Origin: Rhabdornis inornatus
Lineage: Eukaryota > Chordata > Aves > Passeriformes > Rhabdornithidae
Direction of reading: 5' to 3'
NCBI GenBank assembly: GCA_013397075.1
Contig: VWZS01008147.1
Location: 189,657 to 253,656, forward strand
DNA: 64,000 nucleotides
Shown one piece after another: positions 48,529 through 61,622 of the stretch (its first letter is position 1; each line of letters starts with the position of its first letter). The notes beneath the pieces were generated by a model that was not told the origin of the DNA, did no database searches, and saw nothing but the letters and a program-made list of their open reading frames with translations. The position numbers and the translations under genes were made by a program.

Positions 48529-51500
48529 AGAAACAGAGCATTCCCATCACTGGGACCCCAGGCCAGCACCAGTCACCAGTAAACCCATGGTCCACACCAT
48601 CCAGACAACTCAATTATGGATTTTTTTATTTTCTCTGTAAGTTTCTACATAATTGTGTTTTTTCCCAACATGTTGTCAAGGAAACCCTATATGCCTGTAG
48701 TCTAGTAACCAGCTCTTTCTTGCTATTGACACACGAAAATTTAGTATTTTGAACCAGTTGATACACTGTCCTTCCCATTATGAAGGGATCTTCACTTATA
48801 CCATAAGCTGGATAGAGTTACAATGAGACCTTTTTTGAAAGTTCAGCTCTTCCAAAATGCCTGGGAGAAACTTGCCAATTAACTCTTCTGTTTATTATTT
48901 TATTAATCATTTTAAATATCAATATTCTATTATGCTATATGCTATCAACTGAAAAATAGCCCTGCAACCTGACTGGTATCTTCTTATATAGCCCTGTTTC
49001 AATTTCACTCTTATTTTATCTTTGAACAATGTTGAGTTCCTCTGAAAAATAATGTTTTGTGAATTTTGTGAGAGCTGCCAGCTAAATTTCAAGTGATAAC
49101 AAGTAAGTTGCAGTTGCACACTGCTTGTATCTGTGTCATACTTTTATCTAACAGTTATACAGAATGTCACTGGGAGAAGAGGTGCTATGTATAAATATAT
49201 ATATGAACACTGAATTTAGGATGCACTGCAGGGAACAGGAGCTCTTCAGCCCCTGGGGGTGCCATGGTGGTGTCCCCTGTGCCCACACCGAGCTCATGAG
49301 GAGCACCTGAGTCACATCCACACTGCAAAGCACCAGGGCAGGCTCAGATCTGGCACTTTGCCTCTCACCCTGGGGCTGAGCAGCTCTTCCATGTTCCACA
49401 CAACACTCACCTGTTCCAGGGGTGCCCCAGGAGGGTTCCAGTTCTCATCACGTGCTTTAAGGCTGCAGTTCTTACCCTGAGTGCCTCATGCACGGATAAC
49501 TGCAGGATAAAGGTCATGTGAAAGAGCACTCCTGGCAGAGTGAAGTTTATTATTGCACTAGACTTGGATTTCAGTTGTCTGTCATGGTGAGACGTATTTC
49601 TGTCCCTCTCTCCTTTGAGTGTCATGGAGCTTTGCTTTTATCTGTCGTCAAGGAAACACCAGGGTTCTTTCCCCCTTGCTCATTAATGTCTGCATTTTTG
49701 TTTCCATAGCTACAAAGGAACCTCAGTGTTTTAAAATAGCAGTAATTGGATTACCATGACTTTTTCAAATTTATTGACACCATTAATGGCTCTGATTTTC
49801 AAAAGCAGACACTGAAATTGTATCAGCAGTTTTTCAGCTATTAACGTGTTAATCTCCTTGTCCTGAAATCCTGGGTACATGCTCAGAAAAGTCTTCAGCA
49901 ACCAGACACTCACTGCAGCCAGACTCAGGCTCTATATGTGGTGCTCTGATATTACTGAAAATAGTAATAGTAATGCTCTTTACTTGGATTAGTTTCAATT
50001 TCTGATGGTCTCCTGCAAAGGTTCTATTGTGAATCTGCTCGGTATTAGCATATTATGGATCCTTTGTGATTTGAACCCAGTAGAATAATCCAGAAGAATT
50101 TTTATAGCCAAGGATCTAGGCAACTCAGGATGCAGGAACAGGGAAAAGCATGAAGAATTGAGAGTACTAGCATTGTTAACAAGTGGAATTACTTAGCAGG
50201 GACATAATTCATGTTTTAAGACAAAAAAGTGACACTCCTACACTGTCTGTGGCTCTATTCACCCTCCTACCACCCTGAAATTGTTCCTGTGCTGCTTTCT
50301 AGCACTTTTCATTTATTTGTTACCATTTATTTCCCTATTTGAGGTGCCCACAAAGCACCATAAGTGCATATTCTGTACCCCTACCCTTTCTCTCCTGCCC
50401 CTTCTGCCCTCAGCCGAGGACAGATAGCAGCTGAATTCCCTCTATGGTTATGGTTGTCCCAGCAGTGTTGTCACCACTCCTTGTGCTGAGCCCCCAGAGA
50501 CACACAGCAGTGCCACACTGGAACTGGAATAAAATTAACCAACAGTTTAAAAAGTTGTAAGAGGTGGACAAACAGAATGTCCAGATACCACCTCTTGTTT
50601 TAGAAAAGCAAGCTCATGAGAATCACCAACCTAAGATCTAGCAGAGCAAAAAGGTGACAAGTGGCTAAACACAAGTAAGTGTGAAGAAGGAAGTGTCTTT
50701 AATCGAAAATATTAGCTCCTATTTTTCACAATGGACTTCTGTGCATCCTCGAGGCTCAGACATTCTATTACCATAGAAACAGTATCCTGTGTCTCTGAGG
50801 ACCTGCTGTGGCTGTGTGCTGTTATGGAAACAGTCATCTGAACAGCTCAACTCACGTCTGTATTTGAGTGATTGTGTTTGTAAAGATCCATTGCTAATCT
50901 ATCCTTTCAGGATTCATTTTAATAAAAACTAAGTCCCTGAAGTACATGGCAATTTAATAAACTCTTCAAGGCTTCTCCGAATTAAAAATACAGCAATGGA
51001 AAAAAATATACATTAGAGTTACCTTGCCCTTTTGATAATTACCAACCTCTCCTAATCCCTACCATCAGCAAAGGTTTGGGTCTGTCCTCCCCAATAATCA
51101 TTAATAAAACTACTTCAGAAAAGCAAATGTTGATGTGTTCTGTGCAAGGACTACTTCACACACCCATCCTGTGTGCCAGCACGCAAATGAAATTCAAAAC
51201 ATAAGAAGGTACAGGGAGAAAATGTGGCTCACATGACTGAACTGGGAATTCTCACATTTTAATTCCAGGTGAACTGTTCTTTGTCTCAGAAAAGCCATCC
51301 AAGGCAGATTCAGGAACAGATAACATGTGAGTTGGAAGCTCAACTCCCACTAATTTTTTCCTGGGAATTGAGTCCTTAGCTGATCCTAGAAAATCTCCTC
51401 AACATTTTCATATTTGTAACATCCAAGATACTACTACTTACATATTTCACTAGAGTTCTGTGGGCATGAGTATTTTGTATTTTCTTGACTAAAGCCATCA

Positions 51501-51957
51501 AAGAATCAGGAACACAACTAAAAGGTGCTGTTCAGGTTAATATCTGTAAAGAGCCTCCTGCCTAATTACATAGATTTTTCTATGTAGTTGCTGCAACTTA
51601 AGACTGTAAATTCACGCTTTTTATCTTTTTTTTCTTTAATCAAAGTCATCTACACCAAGAAGGTCCTTTCTAACCCAAACCATCCTAAGAAGGTTATATC
51701 CTCTCTCTTTATTCCTACACCAAATACTGATTATTATGGCTTGGAAAGGGAACATTTCTTAACACTGAATATCTGAATATCTCTGACTACAATAGCATTT
51801 TTAAATGTATAAATAAATCACCCAAACATAATGAATTTGTGAGTATAATTCAAATACCTCCACTGAACTTCAGGGAAGCAGGAAAAAAAAAAAACTACTT
51901 AGAAATGTGTCAGTTTTGAAACTCAGGTCTTCTCCCCTCTTGAGAGCAATGCAGTGA
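48529..51957. other. Intergenic DNA, no recognised feature
   Basis: About 3.4 kb of AT-rich sequence with short frames only and a small TATATA run near 49195. Confidence 0.5.
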
Positions 51958-51958
51958 T

Positions 51959-51994
<36 letters not shown>
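51958..51994. repeat. ATC trinucleotide microsatellite
   Basis: About eleven consecutive ATC/CAT units, followed closely by a T-rich run. It is likely to vary in length between individuals. Confidence 0.95.
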
Positions 51995-53140
51995 TATTTT
52001 TTTTTTCCTTTAAAATATTTACAGCCTCTTTTATCAGCAAGGATTAAGATATGTGACACTCTGAAACACACATTTATAAAGGGAACAAACATTGATTTTG
52101 GAGTAAGCAAATTAAATACGTTTTAGTTGTTGCTGATACTGGGTTGTCTCCAAGTTTTGTGATTAATGAAGCTTTGTGGAGGCTTTTTATTAATAACATC
52201 ATTTTCCTTGAAGTCTCCTTGCCTGCTGCTCCCCTCACTGATGGATCTGGCAGCACCAATCCCCATGTGAGTCTGTCTGCTCAGGAGTGTCCAGCTGGTC
52301 ACACACTATTTGTTTTTCCTGTTCCTATGCTACTCATCCCACTGCACATTTGGGAGCTCCTGGCTTTGAAGACATATAGAATGCAAATCTTGATTAAAAA
52401 GAAAAGCTGTGCTCTTCATCTTGCCTTTCATAGACCTTTATTTTTAATAATTACTGCTTTACAGTATTTTGTGTATTTCAGAGAGCTCCTGGATACTCAG
52501 AATTTTTCATCAGTACAAAGTGTATATAAAAATTCCTCTTATTTCTGAGCATGAAAACCAAATATTGACACAAATAAATTTAAACTCCATTTTTGCTACC
52601 TTATTAATAATGAACCTGCTGGATCTCCTATTGAATCAATGCACTAGAACTGATATAAATATTATTTATTGTGCAGCAACTTGGAAGTGGCTCCTAAATG
52701 ACTCAAATTAGAGAAAAAATAAATTGAGGCAGCTAGGTAGAAAGTGCCTTAAGGTACACTATGCAACATCTAGATATGAAAACTTCATTTTAAATGGTTT
52801 TGTGAGAAGAGTAGTCAATGCTAAAACTACTTATTCATTTTTAAAATATTTTAAACTCCAATTTGTAGCTGTCTGTTAACATTTTGGACTCTGTACTTAT
52901 GTAACAGAGAACATATATACATTCTCAGGAGATGGATTAATCCAAGCTGACTTAATCATACTGGGATAAATTTGATGATTTCTCAGTGTACGAAAGTTAA
53001 CTTTTTCTTTTTTTATTTATACACGTGGCTTATTTCTTTTATGATTGCTGAAACACTAAGTTGCAGACAGCTTTGTTTCAGCAGCACATTAAGTCTAGGC
53101 AGCACAATGGTGAAAAAGCTGTTTTCTCCCAAAGGGCTCT

Positions 53141-53186
53141 CTAATTAATCATTGCTAATGAAGCTGTGCTAATTAACAATAATGAG
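53141..53186. promoter_or_regulatory. Cluster of homeodomain- and SOX-type motifs
   Basis: Within 46 bases there are TAATTAAT, ATCATTG, TAATGA, TAATTAA, AACAAT and AATAATGA. Such packing is typical of developmental non-coding elements. Function is inference from the motifs alone. Confidence 0.3.
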
Positions 53187-54580
53187 GGTGCTGGAAGCCC
53201 TAGAAGAGTCTGAGGGCTGAGTCCAGGCTCTGAGGATTTCACCTGCTGTCCTTCACAAGTGCAACACACCCAGGGCTGGTCTGCAAATGGATTTTTAACA
53301 GCTCCTTTGTCTTTGCAATATTTACTAAATTCTTAGATCCTCTTCAAGTCGTTGCATATGTTTAACTGAAATTTTCTTGGTCTGTGTGTAGCAGATTTGT
53401 ACAGGCCTGTTAAAAGTGTTTGGCTTTGGATCAGGACAGAATGTAGTGGAGTTCTTTTGCAGGATTTCCAACATTTTAAGTATATTCCCACATATTCCTC
53501 TCACTTTCCTTAAGTGCTGTAATATTTCACAGCTAAATACATCAAAAAGCCCCCATGGCCTGGAGTGTCAGACAGTGGTTATAGGAAATGCAGATTCAGG
53601 TATTTTATCAAGCTGGACTCTGACAGTTTTGATCACACCATCTCAAGGCCTTTGATTTTGATTTTTCCTAAATGGAATCTATGACTTTTACATTAGTGAA
53701 GATTTTATGGAGTCTGCTTACTTTACAGCTTAATATGTTTATTAGAGCATACCATGAAAGAAAATACTTTTGTCCCAACTGTGCATGAAGAGTATTCCTA
53801 CTTTGTTTGCATGGAAGATCTTTGCATTATGTTTCCATCTTAAACTCTCCAATTTGATTAATATTTTTTTCTTTTTCTTTTATAGTTTATCCCTTAGGTT
53901 GGATGAAATTAACTCACGAGAACCCCTCAGAAGCCTGTTTGGAAAAGAGAAGCTACAAACAGGAAACCACCACTGACCAGATCAGATACTAAAAATTTGA
54001 AACTGTCAGAGTGCCTCATGCCCAGAAGGACAAGGATTATTTTCAGGTGCAGTTTTTGACTTCCATGCTCACTGTTTCCCTGTGAGTTGTCAGTCCTGTC
54101 CAAACACCAACATTTCTTCTCAGATAAGGGTTGGGAATTCCCACTGTCAGGCCCAGATTAGAGGCTGGGACTGAGCCTTAAATTGCTGTTCCTATTAAAG
54201 ATCTGAGGTCCCAGAGAGGAGGTCTTGTGTTCTCAACTGCCGAGACTGGATCCTCCTCCCATAAAGAAGTAACAAATACAATCCCAGGACTAAGGACAGC
54301 AGAAATATTCTTAAATCCAGGATCCACCTGCTCTCTGGCCCACAAAACTTCGAAGAAAAATGATTTAATGCTTTGCCTTCAGCCATGGGCACATGAAATC
54401 CTACGTGCCTTGACACTGTTTGGTTTGTATTGATCTGATCATTGTCTTGGTGACAGTTAGGATTTCAGCACTGATGACTAAGTGGCCACTTCCACTTCGT
54501 GTATGACAAAGTGATGACTTTTATTTCCAGGTTTTGGTTTCTTTCAACCATGTCCAGAGATAGCTGGTGGAGCACAGGAT

Positions 54581-54598
54581 TTCTATCTATAGATAGAA
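54581..54598. repeat. Perfect 18-bp palindrome with two GATA motifs
   Basis: TTCTATCTATAGATAGAA is its own reverse complement, with AGATAG on each strand. It could be a palindromic GATA-factor site or a cruciform-prone sequence. Confidence 0.6.
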
Positions 54599-57500
54599 CT
54601 CTATAAACAGAGTTTGATAGAAATTTTGGACACAGGAGCAAGGTCTGAAGACCATGAGTTACGTTTGTGATTAAATACATTATTTTGACCATGACCTGTC
54701 ATCACTGGTTCTTCAGGCTTTGCACTGAAAGTTGGACCCAACAAATGTTTGAGACCACAGTGCTTTTGTAAGAACTGCTCTCATCTTTTGAATTACACAA
54801 GGATCACTGGGGGAGAAACATGATTATCTCCAAACAACACAAAATCATCAACATTTTCAAAGTACTTTAAAATTTATCGTTTTGTCTTTAATTGTGCTGT
54901 TACTGTGCTTGCTCATGAGTTGTGGGTGATAACATGTGATTATCATCTGCCTACTTGATCATATGCACATTTGTGATACTTGCAAGAGCAAACATTATTG
55001 GCTGGGATCTGACACATTCTCAGTTTCAGAGTCTGTTTCCCAGACAACAGCACAGTCCCCTTCATCCACGAGCCATGCACCACCCTGGACCTGTGCTCAG
55101 TCTAACACCTGGAGGCAGCTGCTGCTGCTGCCACTCCTGACACAGACATTTGTAGAGCCATCATCCAACTGCCTGAACTCTGCAAGTCAAGGAAACTGCA
55201 CAACCTAAATTAAAAAGTCAAAATGAGTCAAACAGCACCTACCTTGTTACAAATTCTGAGTCAGTTTTTAAATTGAAACCAGATCATTCTTTGCCAAAAG
55301 CCATTTAAGGGCCATGTACTACCTGTTTAAGACTTCTGCTGCAAAACATAAAGCCAAGCCTTACAGATGTGTAAGGTGGTAAATAATTTCTCTGTAGTAA
55401 TTTGAGTATGTTAAAACAAAGGAGCCCAGAGGGCAGGTGGAAGAGTGAGTGTCAGAAGCAGCTCAGGCCAGCTGGGGAGATCCTACGTGCAGGGCGTTTA
55501 CATTTTGGATGTTGTCAGGTGGGGGAGGAAGCTGATAAGAAAAATAATTATTTGCATTCAAATTATATAAACAGTGCAAGAGCCTGGTTAGTGTAGGCAG
55601 TGTAAGACAGAGTGTTTCCTAACTGCAGGAGATATATCACATGCTGGGTAAGGAAGGTATATGAGGCAACAGCACTCTGAAGGTGTGCAGCTCTAAGCCT
55701 CTTGGCACATTTTATGGCAGAATAATAAAATTAAAAGGACCTGAAAATCAAATGTTTGTCCCAGACCATTCTATTAAAAATGCACATTTTTAATATGACC
55801 TGACTTAAACTTTGTGTTGTGACACAAAGATAATGTCTGGGTTTGAATTTACTGGGGAGAGGGGGGCAGGATATTAGGGGGAATTGGGCAGGGTTCTTCA
55901 AGGTGTGCAAGGGTATTTGGGGAAGGGAGAGATGTTCAATGGCAGGCAACAAAATCTCAGTCTCCCCTTGGTGTTCCTAGCTCCAGTCAGCTAAAATTGA
56001 GTGGCTGTAGCAGCAGTGTAGCAGTATCACAATTAGCAGTTCAGATCCCAAGCTGTCCTTCCACATCAGGTGGCCACTGGTTTCTGAAGATCTTATCACT
56101 AGTTTTCTGTTTTTCACTCGTTAAGAATGACTTCAAATGTGAATGGAGTATTAAATTATTTTGCTTATTGATCCTGTAAGTTTGCAGAGGGTGTGCCATT
56201 CCCTCTGTGGGTGCCATGGGAGATCCACAGTAGGATCTGATGGGAGATTTGCCATCTTCTTTACCATTCTTCCATATCACTTTTGACTGCAACTCTGCCT
56301 TTCAGAGCTTCTCCAAGAAAAAGCAAATCCATGATCAAGATGAAGAGGCCATTCTCACTCCAACCAAAGACTGCTTTAAATTTTTTAAAGATATCCCTCA
56401 CCTCCTGTTGAGAGCTTCCTCGACTGCATTCTGTGAATGATGTCCTTGGCTTTCCTCACTGTTTCCATAAAGTACAAAAGGCTGTTATCTGACACTGAGT
56501 GCACAGGTTTACAACAGGACATTTGCACTCTGAATTGTTCTCAGGTTTTCCTGTCTGGACGTCTCAGTTACCTGAGACACTGGACTGGCTTTATTGAAAT
56601 CACATCCTGGAGAGTTGTGCAGTGTAATTGTAGCTGTGGTCACCAATATCTGCAAAGGGAGGGAAAGCTACTTCCTCACAGATGAGGACTTGTGCAAATT
56701 GAAATCTAAAAGACTGTTCTCACAGGGAGACATAGGGAGTGGAATACACAGACAACACATGTGATCCAGCCCCCTCTCGTGGTTTTTCCACACAGAAGGC
56801 AGGAATCGACTCAAACTGATTTCTTAGTAATTATATAAACACCTGCATCTCTTCTCTGAAAGCTGATACGGTTACTGGCATTTCATCTCTTAGTGAGTGA
56901 TACGTATTAGTCTGAGGATAGAAAAAATGATAATATTTTTTTAAAATTTTATTTGTATTTCCTAGGCAACTTGATGGCTATTTCTGGTGGAATATGAAGG
57001 ACTAAGGGAAGGGGATTTGTTGGCTATTTCTCTAAGCTGTTTTTTCTTCAAACTGAGGGAGGAAGTAAATACTACAGGATGGAAAACAAAACTCTCCTGG
57101 TCAACTGACAAAGTGCAGAAACAAATACAGGCATTTGGTTGTCTTACACTGCTCTGTGTTATAATTGAGTTGAACTGAATTGCATGATACAAACAGCAAG
57201 TCAGTGTTTGTCAGCAGGTAAAGAACAAATGCACTGAACTGAGAGAACTGCTGCAGGTCTGGCTAAAGCCAAGCTGGCTCCAGTGGGTGTTTTGGGGGGT
57301 GCACAGCATTGGCCAAATCAGCCCTGATCAGTTGTTCTTACTCTGCAGCACTAGCATGGCCTTCCTGTCATTTTTCCATTTAGTGTATGGCTCACTGTGC
57401 AAACAGAAATTTATCTGCCTTGTTGCCTCACAGTGCTCATCCTGGCCATGTGAAGAGCTGTCCCAGAGCAACATGAGCAGCAGCCCCAGGACAGAAATAA

Positions 57501-60500
57501 CTGTCCTCAGGTGGCACCGGGGCCAGCTCACAGAGCTCACAGAGCCCAGGCAGAGCTGCAGAGCAGCTGCACAGGGGCAGTCTGGCAGTGCAGCTCCCAT
57601 GCTTGAGGCTCTCGAGTGCTGTTTGCTGCATTCTGGACCTTTCCCTCTGCCCTGGGTCAAATGAGGGCTACAGGCCTCAGTGATGAGGAATTTGGGACAA
57701 CATCTGCTCTGAAGAAGGGAGGTGAAGGGCTTTGGGATGGGAGGCCAGTTTGCTGCAGCAGTGGGGAGCACTGTTAGGACTCAACATCAGCAGTGAAACT
57801 GTTAATGCCCTGCAGAGGAGGTAAAACTGGTAAAGAATGCTGGTTACTTCAATAAGGACACATTTTCAGTATTGAAGGGGAAATATTTTTATTCCATTTA
57901 TGTTCCTCTGAAGAGACAAAGAGATGCACCAAAGCATGTGAATGTTACTCACTGCTACAGTGTGAGCTCTGTCCTGACCTAATAAATGTCCCATCATGGA
58001 AACTCATTTGTGCCTAACACCACTTTTCCAGAATGTTCTGTAGTGGTGGCATTTCCCAATTGGTGTCTTCTTTAGATATTAATCAGAAATCTGGAAGGAT
58101 CAAAATTACTTGAACAAAACTCCTATTAAAGTATGGGCAAAGCTAGAGGAGTGGGTACCATCCTGCACTGAGGTATTGCTGTGCTTTCTTGCTATCAGAT
58201 ACAGGAATTTGTTTATTAAAAGCACCATTTGATGTGATTTTGTCATACAGGGATGCATGATGACTTTCCAGGCATTAATGAGCCAATTCTGGAAGCACTG
58301 AAAAGGAGCTTTGCTATCCAACAAAGTTTTCTCTAAGAAGTACATTCAGGAAAATACAGCCAAGCACGAGGAGCTGAGGTACTGGATTGACAGCTGATGA
58401 AAGAGTGTTTATAGATGGACAACCATGAAGAATTGTATAATGGAAGTCACTGAAGAGATATGTCTGGAAAAGAAAACACTGACAATTTTCTGTCATTACA
58501 ACTGCCAGATTGACAGAGGGAGTGAGAACTTGTTTTTCCAGCTCAAGAAAAGAGCAAGACCTTCGAATGGTTTTCATTAATATTGCTTGTGAATACCAAC
58601 ATTTCACACAAATAAAACTTGCATTTTAGATCAAGGAACTTGTGCAGTGTTACTGCAGCATGGCCATATTTCAGAATATGACAGGGGGGAAAATACACCA
58701 CAGAATATAATTTTCTGAAGTGTAGGAAACAGTAAACACCTCAGCTGTCATGTGAAAAGTGCAGAGTTGTGATAGCTGAAGCAGGGAAGCAACCAGAGCC
58801 TGTGACAGGGAGTACAGCAGGTGACTACAGAACTTTTCCCACTCACCCCTCTCTGTATCAGTCCCCTGCAGTGTCACCTCTGCACAATTCAGTTCTGGTG
58901 ACCTATGATGAATGGCACTTCAGGCTTGCATTCATTTCCCCCAGAAGTGCAGCTTGAGTCACTGCCATTGTCACCAAACCCTTTTCAGGGTGGAATTCGT
59001 GCTGCAGAGTGGGCTGGTCGATCTCTGGAGCAGGGCTCTGAACCAGGCTGGTGTTTGCTTTCCTAATAGAAACACAGTACCTGGATTTTTACATAGTAGT
59101 GTAGGCATGATTGGGTTTGACAATCTGGGGTTTTGGTACCCACTATGGAGAGCAGGAATGATCTGGATATAATGCTGGAGATAAAGAGACTTTTGGGTTG
59201 TGAGTTATTTCCTGGTATTTATGCTTTTTGGTCAAAATTATGAGATTTTATGAGGCTGCTTAAAGGGGACAAGTCACACCTCCCTACTGGCCAATATGGG
59301 TCTGGCAAGACAAAATCTTCCTGCCTCATTCAGCAGCGAATTGTTTGGGACCCCAGAGCACTTTCCCACAGAATTCCTAGGGCAATTTCCAGTATTTCTT
59401 AGCCATGCCAAGGGGATTGCTCTGCCAAAATCTGAAACATAGAATCACAAGACCCATTTCAGACATCAGTTGCATTTAGCAGTTGTGAGCAAACAGCCCC
59501 TGAAAGACACATATGGACTAAGGAATCTCATTATGGGTTTCCACATGTTTTCATATTCTCTTGGAGGTGTCCATCATGGTCCTCAGTGATCATTTTAGTA
59601 CTGCCTGGGACTGGACAAACTCAACTGACAGCATGTTTTCCTTTCTTTCAGTTATTAGACAGATACTGACAGCATATAGGGGCAAATATGTTGGATTTTA
59701 TGGTATTATAATACATGTAAATATTTCTAATGTTTAGGATGTGCCACTTTTTATTCTGCAGTTACAAATGCGCATTTTATTTTCCTAAAGTCTGGCTGTA
59801 TTATTTATAATTGTGTAATTTCTCTTACAAGACAGGTTTATAAGTAGTTTCACACTTGATATCACTCAGATATAGAAACCTACTTTAACAAATCTGTTAA
59901 AATAGCCTGAAGTTTACATGAGCAAGAGCTGCTGAAATCTAGCTCCTAATCTGCACCATATGTTGGCATGCTTCCCTCTTGGAGATGACATTTTGCTTTG
60001 CTTCCAGTAGATAACATTTCTTTTACAGAAAAAAATCCCTGATGAGAGGCTACAGGCAGCCTGATGGATAAGGGATGGGTATCTGCTGCACTACCCCTGC
60101 CTATTAAAGGGTCAGCATCTTCCACAGCTCTGTCACACTGAGACCTCCCAAAATGCTTCGCATTTTTAACATCCTTTGCAAAATTCTCCAGCTGCAAAAA
60201 TCTCTCGGTGGGTATTCAGACTACAATGGATTTAGAGCTGCCTCACAATCTCCCAGCAATAATTCTGTCCACTCTGACAGATCAGCAATGTTCAGGAATA
60301 GTCCATGAGGTGAAAGAGTCAGGGAAAATAGGATCAAGACAGGTATGCCCAGCAAAAATTTATTCTCTGAACAGCTTTCCTTTAAGTATTTGCTACTGGC
60401 TGAACTTGGTATTTATTAAATAGCAGCTTTTCTGTAGCAGAGCTGCTGGAGCTGATGTTCGGGATGCACAGGGGATGTTCACTGCCTGCTCGCACAGCCT

Positions 60501-60964
60501 GGCTGGGGTTTCTGGCACGGCAGACGGGTGTCAGCAGTCCCGCTGTGCTATCATCTGTTTCTGGGAAGTTTCCCTCTCATGCTTTTCCACTGAGGCTATT
60601 TCTGTGCGCTTATGAGCACACAGAGGTCACTCCCTCTTTGTGTGCATGGAACGCTACCCTGCTGCTTGAAAAACACACCGTTTTCACTGGACTCACGGCG
60701 CTTTCCAACACTGCCGACAATTTTATTAGGGAGAGCTTGATGGCGCGCCAGGAACCGCGAGTGGGTGTGTTTGGTGCTGTGGCCGCTCCTTCACTGACGC
60801 CGGGAATGCCGCTGGCTCCTCCCGAGGATGAGCCGGGAGGCGGCCGGTGACAGGGGCCGGTGCGAGGTTATGCGGTTATGAAACCCTTACAAAATCTCTT
60901 ACAAAACCGGCCGGGCCGGGCCGGGCCGGGCCCGCGGCACCGCGCTCCCTGCGCGTCACGCGCG

Positions 60965-60972
60965 TGACGTCA
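60965..60972. promoter_or_regulatory. CRE/ATF palindrome TGACGTCA (first)
   Basis: A perfect 8-bp cAMP-response element in the PRELID3B CpG island, embedded in CGCGTGACGTCACACC. CREB/ATF binding is inferred from the motif. Confidence 0.6.
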
Positions 60973-61015
60973 CACCCCGCCTGCGCCCCCTGCCGGCCCG
61001 ACGCGGTAACGGCGC

Positions 61016-61023
61016 TGACGTCA
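61016..61023. promoter_or_regulatory. CRE/ATF palindrome TGACGTCA (second)
   Basis: A second perfect TGACGTCA, 51 bp from the first (start to start) and 16 bp before the N gap. Confidence 0.6.
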
Positions 61024-61038
61024 TCGGGCACCGCGGCC

Positions 61039-61096
61039 NNNNNNNNNNNNNNNNNNNNNNNNNNNNNNNNNNNNNNNNNNNNNNNNNNNNNNNNNN
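61039..61096. other. Assembly gap of 58 Ns, probably hiding PRELID3B exon 1
   Basis: PRELID3B exon 2 begins with the last base of a codon that should be Asp11, so exon 1 must carry 32 coding bases. No such coding start (Met-Lys-Ile-Trp and following) is seen between 60,400 and 61,907. The gap lies in the CpG island just after the CRE sites, where the first exon is expected. Confidence 0.6.
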
Positions 61097-61190
61097 GCCG
61101 CCGCCTGTCGCCTCCTCTGACCTCTCGCCTCCCTTGACCTTCGCCCGTGCCGGGTTCGCGGGCTGGGGAGGTTCCCGGAGCCGGTGGGGC

Positions 61191-61230
61191 TGCGGAAGCT
61201 CGGTCGGGGCTGCGGAAGCTCGGTCGGGGC
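61191..61230. repeat. 20-bp tandem repeat, two copies
   Basis: TGCGGAAGCTCGGTCGGGGC occurs twice back to back. A third partial copy begins the downstream duplicated block. Confidence 0.85.
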
Positions 61231-61328
61231 TGGAGCTGTGCGGGGTCACTGCGCTGTCGGCACCGAGCAGCGCCCTTGTGCTGCCCGAAACACGAGGCCG
61301 TTCATGGTGTCGGGGCTCAAGTGCTCCA
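61214..61328 (+). repeat. 115-bp direct repeat, copy 1
   Basis: Identical by eye to 61508-61622 and ending immediately before a single N (61329). It is probably one edge of a mis-closed gap; see copy 2. Confidence 0.9.
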
Positions 61329-61507
61329 NCGGCGGGGCCGGGCTGGGCCGTGAGAGCCCCAGCCTGAGCGGAGCGCGGCCCGTAGGCCGCACCCCCCGTG
61401 TTTGCGCGATGGGCGGCGCAGCGGGCGGTGCCATCCCCGCGCGCTCTTCACGCCCAGCCCGGCCCGGGGGTCACCGGCCCTGACCTCACCCGAACGTCCC
61501 CGGCCGN

Positions 61508-61622
61508 GGAAGCTCGGTCGGGGCTGGAGCTGTGCGGGGTCACTGCGCTGTCGGCACCGAGCAGCGCCCTTGTGCTGCCCGAAACACGAGGCCGTTCATG
61601 GTGTCGGGGCTCAAGTGCTCCA
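61508..61622 (+). repeat. 115-bp direct repeat, copy 2 (probable false duplication)
   Basis: The copy begins immediately after a single N (61507) and continues into unique intron sequence. Perfect identity, together with Ns exactly at the inner ends of both copies, suggests an assembly artefact rather than a biological duplication. Confidence 0.9.

Larger units (their letters stand above)
51995..60700. other. Intergenic DNA between ZNF831 and PRELID3B
   Basis: About 8.7 kb, mostly AT-rich. It contains the TAAT motif cluster at 53141-53186 and the palindrome at 54581-54598. No open frame resembles a known protein. The ZNF831 promoter could lie anywhere in the 36-61 kb region; I see no CpG island before about 60.7 kb. 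Confidence 0.45.

Noticed and set aside
59430..59480. Possible CR1 fragment (AGAATCACAAGACCCATTTC)
   Set aside because: Too short and lacking the ordered CR1 blocks; it could be chance.
60847..61249. Frames running through the N gap upstream of PRELID3B
   Set aside because: They depend on unknown bases and GC-rich sequence. Neither matches the expected PRELID3B N-terminus.
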